DNA from: CG2-30-44-17 sp964344725
Lineage (GTDB): Bacteria > Patescibacteriota > Gracilibacteria > UBA1369 > UBA12470
DNA length: 42,079 bases
NCBI GenBank assembly: GCA_964344725.1
Contig: CAYFOI010000009.1
Coordinates: 1 to 42,079 of the forward strand
Reading direction: 5' to 3'
Under the pieces are notes generated by a model. The model was not told the origin of the DNA. It saw nothing but the letters and a program-made list of their open reading frames with translations, and searched no databases. Position 1 is the stretch's first letter, and every line of letters begins with the position of its first letter. Position numbers and translations under genes: made by a program. Below, piece after piece: positions 7,340 through 13,512 of the stretch.

Positions 7340-8410
7340 TTATTTAGCTAATGTGTAAGAGTCCTTACCAACCTTCTTGAATTGAGGTTTGTTTTTGAGG
7401 TTCAAGTAGATGGTGATTGTTTTAACTTGGCGTTGTTTGAGGACCGCTTTGATGATCTCTTCACGGGTCATTGTTTTGCCGCCATCGAGAATCTTCTCGA
7501 TGATGTCTGAGACAGTTCCTGGTTTGTAACCCCAATGTGATAGGGCGTAGATGCCTCGTCCGATTAGGATGAAGTCGTTATTGCGGATTAATTCATTGTG
7601 AACTGCTTGAGTGTTGACCATCTTGCTATCGAACCTAGCTTCACTTATGAGGTTGGCGATTTTTACGAAATGAAGTGGTTTACCTTCTTTTTCTAGGATG
7701 AAATTGATCTTGTCGCGGAGTGTTCTTGGGTTGATGTGGCGCCATGTTTTTAGGCCGACTCCTTTGTCTGTAGCTTTGATTCTCTTGTCAATTTGAACTG
7801 TGCTGATAATCAGTTGTGGGTCGTGTTTTTCTCCCATTTTCTCCAAAACTTTTGCTGCTAGAGCTTCTGGAGTGATGACATCTCCTTTTTCGTTTAGGAC
7901 TTTTAGTCCTAGCTGAGTGATCTCTTTTACTAATTGGAAAGGGATTGTCTTAAGTCTCCAGTTTGGTTCGTAGTTTATTGTGTTTGAAATCTTCTCTAAT
8001 TCTGGGTCGAGTGTTAGTGCTAGTTTGAGCTCATTGATCTCGGTTGCTGAGATGTTGTTTAGAGAGTTTAGTATAGTTGCGACTAATTTCTCTTCTGTTA
8101 TTACGCCTGCGTGTTTGCGGATGATGTTCTTTGCATATTCGTTTAGGATGCGAAGGTTTGTGTTCTGTGCGTTTCGTGAAAGCTTCTTGAGTGCGTTTTT
8201 TTCGATTTGTCGAATTCGCTCTCGAGTTACTGAGAACTTTTGTCCAATTTCTTCCAGGGTTTGCTTTTTGTTTTGTTTTAATGCGAATCTTTTTTCTATG
8301 ATGTGCTTCTCTTTGTCGTTCAGTACGATAAGTAGATTTTCTATAAGCTCTTTCAATTTAACGTCGGCTGCTGTTGCGCTTAGATTGACGGTGAAGTTTG
8401 GAGTAGTCAT
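7340..8410 (-). CDS. Sigma-70 region 4 / HARE-HTH protein
   Basis: Protein of 356 aa. Residues about 25-75 contain EKHIIEKRFAL, then TLEEIGQKFSVTRERIRQIE and KNALKKL, the helix-turn-helix of sigma-70 region 4 that reads -35 boxes. There is no region 2, so it cannot act as a complete sigma factor. The rest contains segments resembling HARE-HTH winged helices, as in the RNA polymerase delta subunit: LVKEITQLGLKVLNEKG, then DVITPEALAAKVLEKMGEK; later LHFVKIANLISEAR; and a third near the C-terminus (TVSDIIEKILDGGKTMTREE). Sigma region 4/HARE fusions are known in bacteria and are thought to modulate transcription. Its targets are unknown. Confidence 0.8.
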   Translation of the reverse strand: MTTPNFTVNLSATAADVKLKELIENLLIVLNDKEKHIIEKRFALKQNKKQTLEEIGQKFSVTRERIRQIEKNALKKLSRNAQNTNLRILNEYAKNIIRKHAGVITEEKLVATILNSLNNISATEINELKLALTLDPELEKISNTINYEPNWRLKTIPFQLVKEITQLGLKVLNEKGDVITPEALAAKVLEKMGEKHDPQLIISTVQIDKRIKATDKGVGLKTWRHINPRTLRDKINFILEKEGKPLHFVKIANLISEARFDSKMVNTQAVHNELIRNNDFILIGRGIYALSHWGYKPGTVSDIIEKILDGGKTMTREEIIKAVLKQRQVKTITIYLNLKNKPQFKKVGKDSYTLAK

Positions 8411-8603
8411 ATTTGTTTTGTTTTAAAGGTTAGGGGAGTGGAGTGCATGTAATTTACCACACATATATTATGCGAGTAAAGAGTTGTGGGTAACTTTTTT
8501 TTATTGTGAAGTAGGTCTTGGGTTTCAGAATTTAGAATGTAGAATTTGGGGGAGAGCTTGCCATGCTTTGAGATCGGTGAAGTTTTTGATTCCCATATAC
8601 AAG

Positions 8604-8647
8604 ATACTAAATACTAAATACTAAATACTCCCTACTCTCTACTCTCC
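8604..8647. repeat. Intergenic heptamer tract, about 6 units
   Basis: From 8606 the units are ACTAAAT x3, ACTCCCT, ACTCTCT and ACTCTCC, all in phase. On the minus strand the tract supplies the TAG stop (8639-8641) of the response-regulator-like gene. Confidence 0.85.
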
Positions 8648-9277
8648 AAGGCGATAGCCGACGCAGGGGATTGTGTGGATTAACTTTTTTGTGAATCCTT
8701 TATCGATTTTTCGCCGTAGGCTTGAGATGTGAACTTGCAGTGTATTGCTTAGCATGGTTGTGTTTCTGTCCCAAAGGGTTTCTGTTAGTTCGGTTTTTGT
8801 GATTGTTTTTCCTGGATTTCTCATCATGATTTCTAATATGTCGTACTCTTTGTTGCGCAGTCTTGCTTCTTTTTTTTGTCGTTTGGCGATTCTTTTATGT
8901 GGGTCGAGAATGAGATCTTTATATTTAAGTTTTTTAAAAGCCCTCTCGTGAGGGCGTTTAATTAGGTTATGTATGACTTTTGATAGTGTTGGCTCTGTAA
9001 TGTCTTTTGGGAGCAGGAAGATGTTTTTACTCTCTTGTTCATAAGGATGAGACGTTAGTAGTGGGATGTACCAATTTAGATTGCGTATTTTTTTTATTAA
9101 ATTCTCATGTTCAAGGTTTTCTATTGAGTTGTGAATGTAGATTAATTGATATTGAGTGAGCCATGCTTTTTCAATATTGTTTGTTTCTATTATTGTCGTG
9201 CGGATTCGGAGGTTTTCTAGCAGTTGTTTAAATGACTGTATTTTGTCGGGATCTTTTGTGATTACTAGGATTTTCAT
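8639..9277 (-). CDS. OmpR/PhoB-type regulator with degenerate receiver
   Basis: Protein of 212 aa. Residues 118-212 are a typical winged helix of the OmpR/PhoB class: LRNKEYDILEIMMRNPGKTI, LTETLWDR, then NTLQVHISSLRRKI and IHTIPCVGYRL. The N-terminal 1-110 follow the receiver fold (MKILVITKDPDKIQSF..) but the acidic pocket reads TKD rather than EDD. The phosphorylated Asp of the beta-3 end is replaced: IYIHNS, His49-Asn50, instead of a LLD-type ending. It is therefore probably not phosphorylated in the usual way and there is no histidine kinase gene nearby. It is divergent from rlmN; two TTGTTACAA boxes lie between. Confidence 0.85.
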   Translation of the reverse strand: MKILVITKDPDKIQSFKQLLENLRIRTTIIETNNIEKAWLTQYQLIYIHNSIENLEHENLIKKIRNLNWYIPLLTSHPYEQESKNIFLLPKDITEPTLSKVIHNLIKRPHERAFKKLKYKDLILDPHKRIAKRQKKEARLRNKEYDILEIMMRNPGKTITKTELTETLWDRNTTMLSNTLQVHISSLRRKIDKGFTKKLIHTIPCVGYRLGE

Positions 9278-9312
9278 GGTTTTGGAGTTGTGAAATGGTA
9301 AAGTGCATTATT

Positions 9313-9377
9313 TTGTTACAACTACTCTAAAGTTTTCAAGGGTGGTGGGCCGAAAATCTGCTAATAGATTGTTACAA
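9313..9377. promoter_or_regulatory. Pair of TTGTTACAA boxes
   Basis: Two identical 9-bp near-palindromes (TTGT-T-ACAA) at 9313-9321 and 9369-9377 lie 56 bp apart in the divergent spacer between the winged-helix regulator and rlmN. They are candidate binding sites for the adjacent regulator; this is inference from position and symmetry only. Confidence 0.35.
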
Positions 9378-9445
9378 AACAATTGATCTTTATTAAATAA
9401 CAGGTTTGATATACGATTACTGTTGTAAAGAAATAATGACAAATT

Positions 9446-10459
9446 ATGAAAGATTATGAGGACTTGAAGGAGTTTTTTGCGGCCGAAGGGCATCCACCTT
9501 TTCGTGCGGATCAGCTTCTCAGAGATGTTTGCAAGAGAGGTGTTTCGGACTATTCTGAGATGACTAATTTGCCAGCATCTCTTCGCGAAGTTCTTGAGGA
9601 GAAGATGCCGGTTTTGTTTTTGGAGGAGAAAGAGGTTTCTTTGGCCCCTGATGGGTCTGTTCGCAAGGTTCTTTTGAGATGTAAAAAGGATGGTAAAAAA
9701 ATCGAGGCTGTTTTGATGCGTTTTCAAGATGGTCGGCGGACAGTTTGTGTTTCTAGTCAGGTTGGATGTGCTATGGGGTGTAAGTTTTGTGCGACGGGGA
9801 AGATGGGGTTTAAAAGGAATCTTACTTATGAAGAGATCGCGGATCAGGTTCTTTTCTTTGTTTTGGATTTGAAAGATTATGGGGAGGAGATTACTAATGT
9901 GGTTTTTATGGGAATGGGTGAACCTTTTAATAATTATGAGAATGTGATGAGGGCTGTGCGACATCTTAATGATCCTCGTGCGCTCTCCCTTGGTGCGAGA
10001 AATATGACTTTGTCTACTGCGGGGATTGTTCCTGGTATATTAAAATTGGCGGATGAGGGATTGCAGGTTAATTTGGCGATTTCTTTGCATTCACCAGTGC
10101 AGAAGTTGCGTGAAAAATTGATGCCGATTGCGAAGAAATATCCTCTTGATGAATTGATGGATGCTGTTTCTGAGTATACGCGGAAGACTCATAGGCGAGT
10201 TTCTTATGAGTACGTGATGCTCGCTGGGCGAAATGATGATGTTTCATTGGCTCATGAGCTTGGCAAATTGTGCAAGGGGCAGCTTTGTCATATTAATTTG
10301 ATTCCTTATAACTTTACTTCTGGAAATCGATTCAAGAGGTCGATGACAGATGATATTGATGAGTTTAAGCGCATTTTGGAAACTTATAATATTCCTGTGA
10401 CCGTGCGGGTGAGTTTGGGGCAGGGAGTTGATGCGGCGTGCGGACAGCTTGCTTCTTAA
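9446..10459 (+). CDS. rlmN: 23S rRNA (adenine-2503-C2)-methyltransferase
   Basis: Radical-SAM dual-specificity RNA methyltransferase that methylates A2503 of 23S rRNA (and A37 of some tRNAs). The 337 aa contain the CX3CX2C cluster C108-AMG-C112-KF-C115, then FMGMGEPFNNYENV, LSTAGIVPGI and LAISLHS. The C-terminal catalytic Cys is in VDAACGQL (Cys332, equivalent to E. coli Cys355). The start at 9446 gives the usual N-terminal RlmN domain (FRADQLLRDVCKRGVSDYSEMTNLP). Its stop codon is inside the left arm of a nested inverted repeat. Confidence 0.96.
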   Translation: MKDYEDLKEFFAAEGHPPFRADQLLRDVCKRGVSDYSEMTNLPASLREVLEEKMPVLFLEEKEVSLAPDGSVRKVLLRCKKDGKKIEAVLMRFQDGRRTVCVSSQVGCAMGCKFCATGKMGFKRNLTYEEIADQVLFFVLDLKDYGEEITNVVFMGMGEPFNNYENVMRAVRHLNDPRALSLGARNMTLSTAGIVPGILKLADEGLQVNLAISLHSPVQKLREKLMPIAKKYPLDELMDAVSEYTRKTHRRVSYEYVMLAGRNDDVSLAHELGKLCKGQLCHINLIPYNFTSGNRFKRSMTDDIDEFKRILETYNIPVTVRVSLGQGVDAACGQLAS

Positions 10460-10561
10460 GCAAGGCTCTAAAACGGCTTCCTTTCTGTTATTCAGTGTCC
10501 AATTTTATCGAACTCTGAATAACAGAAGCGTGCAGAATGTTTTTTCGCCTTGCTTAAGAAG
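10452..10561. repeat. Nested inverted repeat after rlmN
   Basis: The outer arms 10452-10466 and 10547-10561 are a perfect 15-bp inverted repeat containing CTTCTTAAGCAAGGC. An inner stem pairs 10483-10495 with 10515-10527 (11 perfect bp around CTGTTATTCAG plus 2). A TTTTTT run lies at 10540-10545, between the two right arms. The structure may be a composite terminator, a structured RNA or a palindromic insertion; the left outer arm includes the rlmN stop codon. Confidence 0.85.
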
Positions 10562-10669
10562 TAGAAACGAGGAGCGTTGCTGATGTTTGTTCGATAATTC
10601 TTAGAAGCTTTATGTTTTTTTAGGTTTGTGCTTAAATGTAGGTCGTAATTATTCTTTAATTTGAAAAAC

Positions 10670-10969
10670 ATGGCTGACAAAGCACAACAAGCTGGAGCTC
10701 AACAAGGACAAGTTAAAGTCGTTGTTACTGAGGATGCTCAAGCTGGGATTTATTCAAATGCGGTTTCTGTTAATGTATCTGGTAATGAGGTCGTTGTAGA
10801 TTTTGGTTACTTGGTGCCTGGTGGTGCTGAGAAAGTTGTAAAAGTACTTCAGAGAGTGAATATGACTCATATGACTGCTGAATCTTTCTTGAAGGTTTTC
10901 CAGAATGCGGTTTTGGATTTTCGAAATAAGCAAAAAGGTGCTGCAGATCAAGCTCCACCTGCGGCTTAA
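10670..10969 (+). CDS. DUF3467 protein
   Basis: Protein of 99 aa from ATG 10670 (a TTG nine bases earlier is in frame but less likely). The core reads YSNAVSVNVSGNEVVVDFGY, then VPGG, KVVKVLQRVNMTHMTAESFL and FQNAVLDF, the DUF3467 pattern of a small all-in-one domain with a beta sandwich-like start and a C-terminal helix. Flanking sequence is Gln/Ala-rich. The function of the family is not known. It is transcribed alone or with dtd, from which a 70-bp heptamer tract separates it. Confidence 0.8.
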   Translation: MADKAQQAGAQQGQVKVVVTEDAQAGIYSNAVSVNVSGNEVVVDFGYLVPGGAEKVVKVLQRVNMTHMTAESFLKVFQNAVLDFRNKQKGAADQAPPAA

Positions 10970-10970
10970 T

Positions 10971-11040
10971 TAGTCAGTAGTCAGTAAGCAGTAGACAATA
11001 AATTCTGTTTCTAGTTTCTAACTCTTAGTTCCAAGTTAGC
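10971..11040. repeat. Intergenic heptamer tract, 10 units
   Basis: Ten consecutive 7-nt units fill almost the whole spacer: TAGTCAG x2, TAAGCAG, TAGACAA, TAAATTC, TGTTTCT, AGTTTCT, AACTCTT, AGTTCCA and AGTTAGC. The dtd start codon follows 2 bp later. Confidence 0.8.
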
Positions 11041-11042
11041 TT

Positions 11043-11480
11043 ATGAAAGCTGTTTTGCAACGTGTCAGCAAGGCTTCTGTTAAAGTCGATGGCGAGGTTG
11101 TCGGTGCTATTGATGATGGTTTTTTAGTGTTTCTTGGTGTAGGACATGGTGATACTAGGGAAGATATCGATTACTTGGTTAGGAAGGTCGTTAATATGCG
11201 GGTTTTTGGGGAGGAGAAGTTTGATTTGTCTATTAAAGATGTTGGTGGGTCGCTTCTGGTGGTTTCGCAGTTCACACTTTTTGCTAATACTAAGAAGGGT
11301 AATAGACCGAGTTTTATTGATGCTGCTCCCCCTGATATGGCGGAAAAGATGTATGAGCAGTTCTGTGAGGCTTGTGAGGCTGAGGATGTTTCTGTTGAGA
11401 AAGGGGTTTTTGCAGCGATGATGGAGGTTGAGCTTATCAATGATGGGCCGGTTACTATTGCTTTGGATAGTAAGTTTTAG
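11043..11480 (+). CDS. dtd: D-aminoacyl-tRNA deacylase
   Basis: Proofreading enzyme that removes D-amino acids (and Gly from tRNA-Ala) from mischarged tRNA. The 145 aa match the family length. MKAVLQRVSKASVKVDGEVVG is the usual N-terminus. The active-site motif SQFTLFA (about residues 77-83), the GNRPSF loop and the NDGPVTI motif (Gly-cisPro) near the C-terminus are intact. It lies close to the glyS gene, but the unknown Cys-rich ORF intervenes. Confidence 0.96.
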   Translation: MKAVLQRVSKASVKVDGEVVGAIDDGFLVFLGVGHGDTREDIDYLVRKVVNMRVFGEEKFDLSIKDVGGSLLVVSQFTLFANTKKGNRPSFIDAAPPDMAEKMYEQFCEACEAEDVSVEKGVFAAMMEVELINDGPVTIALDSKF

Positions 11481-11509
11481 TTGATTGTTTTTGAGATGGG
11501 GAGTATAGG
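11481..11509 (+). promoter_or_regulatory. Possible promoter
   Basis: TTGATT (11481-11486), a 17-bp spacer and TATAGG (11504-11509) lie 30 bp before the next ATG. A GGAG...CTCC hairpin overlaps the -10 region, so the stretch could instead be a terminator for dtd. Confidence 0.35.
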
Positions 11510-11539
11510 TATCTCCTGTTTTGTTTAATATTTTGATAT

Positions 11540-11986
11540 ATGAGACCTTTGGAGGGTGAGGCATTTACTAATTTAGATGAGGATTTAGTCTCTGGTGAGG
11601 GGTTGCAGTTACTCAATTTGAACTTTGTTGAGTCTGGTTGTTCGCGTTGTACTTTGGCTTTGGAGGGTTGTGCAGATGTTATTATTGATACAGGTACAGT
11701 TGCTCCTGATTCTGGTGATGGAGGAGAGGTTGTTTCTCTCGAGTCCGATGGTCAAGGGGCTTTTGTTGCTCAAGGTGTTGTTGTTAGGGAGGTTGTTGAT
11801 AGAGTGATGGAGGGGGTTGATGAAAAGAAGCCTGGAGCTATGAGGATTGCTGCATGTGTTTTGGCTGGGATTTGGCGTGGAGAAGATCCTTGTGAATCTT
11901 GTAATGCAGCTTTTCGGCCTTTGTGTGAAATGGCTGAAGATCTTGAGGGTTTGAATCAGGTGTTGTCTGATGCTATTGAACGATAG
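11540..11986 (+). CDS. Hypothetical protein with six cysteines, 148 aa
   Basis: No family recognised. The protein is acidic and has no signal peptide or membrane helix. Cysteines occur as C-S-R-C (about 34-37), C44, then C107, and C118-ES-C121 with C128. The two CxxC-like pairs suggest a zinc site or disulfides rather than an enzyme. It lies between dtd and glyS on the same strand; the promoter upstream of glyS suggests that it may be a separate unit. Confidence 0.6.
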   Translation: MRPLEGEAFTNLDEDLVSGEGLQLLNLNFVESGCSRCTLALEGCADVIIDTGTVAPDSGDGGEVVSLESDGQGAFVAQGVVVREVVDRVMEGVDEKKPGAMRIAACVLAGIWRGEDPCESCNAAFRPLCEMAEDLEGLNQVLSDAIER

Positions 11987-11989
11987 GTC

Positions 11990-12018
11990 TTACTTCTTGT
12001 TAGCGGATTTGGTATATT
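11990..12018 (+). promoter_or_regulatory. Possible glyS promoter
   Basis: TTACTT (11990-11995), a 17-bp spacer and TATATT (12013-12018) lie 31 bp before the glyS start. The -35 box is weak. Confidence 0.4.
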
Positions 12019-12048
12019 GAGTCGCGGTAATTTAAACAAATAAATGTT

Positions 12049-13416
12049 ATGGCTGAACAAAACCTGATGGATAAGGTTGTTTCACTTTGTAAGAGAAGGG
12101 GATTTGTGTTTCCTGGGAGTGAGATCTATGGTGGGCTAGCTAATACGTGGGATTATGGGCCTATGGGGTCTGAGCTTAAGAAAAATATCCAAGATGCTTG
12201 GTGGAAGTTTTTTGTACGTGATCGGAATGATATGGTTGGCCTTGATGCTGCGATTTTGATGAATCCTAAGGTTTGGCAGGCTTCTGGGCATGTTGATTGT
12301 TTCAATGATGCGCTTGTTGATTGTAAGGAGTGTAAGGCTCGTCTTAGGGCGGATCATTTGATTGAAGATGCTGTAGAAGATGCAAAAGTTGAAGGTTTGT
12401 CTACTAGTGAACTTGATGAACTTATCAAGAAGCATGAGATTAAATGTCCTAAGTGCGGTAAGGCGAATTTCACTGATGCGCGAGTTTTTAATTTACTTTT
12501 TCAAACTAATATTGGTCCTGTTTCTAAGGATTCGGAGCCAGTTTATCTTCGTGGTGAGCTTGCTCAGTCTATGTTTGTAGATTTTAAGAATATTATGGAT
12601 ACGGGTCGCAAGAAGATCCCTTTTGGCATTGCTCAAGTAGGGAAGTGTTTCCGCAACGAGATTACTCCTGGGAATTTCATCTTTCGTACTATTGAGTTCG
12701 ATTTGATGGAGTTTGAATATTTTATTAAAGAAGAGGATTGGGAGAAGACTTTTGATTACTGGTTAGATGAGATGAAAGCGTGGCTAGGAGTTGTTGGTAT
12801 TGATGAGAAGCGAACACGGGTACGTGAGCATACGCAAGATGAGCTTTCACATTATTCTAAGAGGACTTGTGATATTGAGTTTGAGACGCCTTTTGGGTGG
12901 AAGGAGCTTTATGGACTTGCTTATAGGACAGATTTTGATCTTAAGAACCATATGGAGAAGAGCGGTCAGAATTTGCAGTATCGTGATCCTGTTACGAATG
13001 AGCAATTTATTCCGCATGTTGTTGAGCCGACTTTCGGGCTTACTAGATCTGTTTTGATGGTTCTTCTCTCTGCTTATGATGAAGAAGAGATTGGAGGTGA
13101 GACTCGTGTTGTACTTAGGCTTAATCCTGAGATTGCGCCTGTTAAGGTTGCTGTTTTACCTCTACAAAAGAAGCTCGAGGATGATGCAATGAAAGTTTAT
13201 GACCAGCTTAAGAAGGATTTTGTGACTGAATTTGATTTGTCTGGATCGATCGGTAAACGCTACAGAAGGCAGGATGAGATTGGTACGCCTTACTGCGTTA
13301 CTTTTGATTTTGAATCGCTTGAGGATTCATCTGTAACGGTTCGGGATAGGGATACGATGAAACAGGAGAGGGTTAAGGTAGACGAGTTGTCTTCATATCT
13401 GAAGGATAAATTTTAA
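12049..13416 (+). CDS. glyS: Glycyl-tRNA synthetase, homodimeric type
   Basis: Class II synthetase charging tRNA-Gly. The 455 aa contain GFVFPGSEIYGGLANTWDYG (motif for the alpha2-type enzyme), a zinc-binding insert with CKEC (about 91-94) and CPKC (about 132-135), and LRGELAQSMFVDFKN. FGIAQVGKCFRNEI is motif 2 and EPTFGLTRSVLMVLL motif 3, followed by an anticodon-binding domain starting at PVKVAVLPLQKK. It is the eukaryote/archaea/Firmicutes-like type, not the alpha2-beta2 GlyQS. A strong terminator follows. Confidence 0.96.
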   Translation: MAEQNLMDKVVSLCKRRGFVFPGSEIYGGLANTWDYGPMGSELKKNIQDAWWKFFVRDRNDMVGLDAAILMNPKVWQASGHVDCFNDALVDCKECKARLRADHLIEDAVEDAKVEGLSTSELDELIKKHEIKCPKCGKANFTDARVFNLLFQTNIGPVSKDSEPVYLRGELAQSMFVDFKNIMDTGRKKIPFGIAQVGKCFRNEITPGNFIFRTIEFDLMEFEYFIKEEDWEKTFDYWLDEMKAWLGVVGIDEKRTRVREHTQDELSHYSKRTCDIEFETPFGWKELYGLAYRTDFDLKNHMEKSGQNLQYRDPVTNEQFIPHVVEPTFGLTRSVLMVLLSAYDEEEIGGETRVVLRLNPEIAPVKVAVLPLQKKLEDDAMKVYDQLKKDFVTEFDLSGSIGKRYRRQDEIGTPYCVTFDFESLEDSSVTVRDRDTMKQERVKVDELSSYLKDKF

Positions 13417-13422
13417 ATAGGT

Positions 13423-13476
13423 CAAGCGCACCTGTGAGTCGCTTGAGCCTAACCTGTTTACCAGGTTGGGCTTTTC
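13423..13476 (+). terminator. glyS terminator
   Basis: AGCCTAACCTG (13446-13456) pairs with CAGGTTGGGCT (13462-13472), 11 bp with one G-T pair and loop TTTAC, followed by TTTC. A smaller hairpin CAAGCG/CGCTTG (13423-13428, 13440-13445) lies just before it. Confidence 0.75.
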
Positions 13477-13495
13477 TGTTATAATATTAAGAATT
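13466..13495 (+). promoter_or_regulatory. Possible promoter overlapping the glyS terminator
   Basis: Consensus TATAAT at 13490-13495, with TTGGGC at 13466-13471 (18-bp spacer) in the right terminator arm, 18 bp before the next start codon. Confidence 0.5.
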
Positions 13496-13512
13496 AATTC
13501 AAATAAAAATCC

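Noticed and set aside
9308..9964. 218-codon open frame antisense to rlmN
   Set aside because: It lies opposite a certain gene and its protein is a low-complexity His/Asn/Ser/Leu mix typical of antisense frames. The long frame is a by-product of the strand composition bias.
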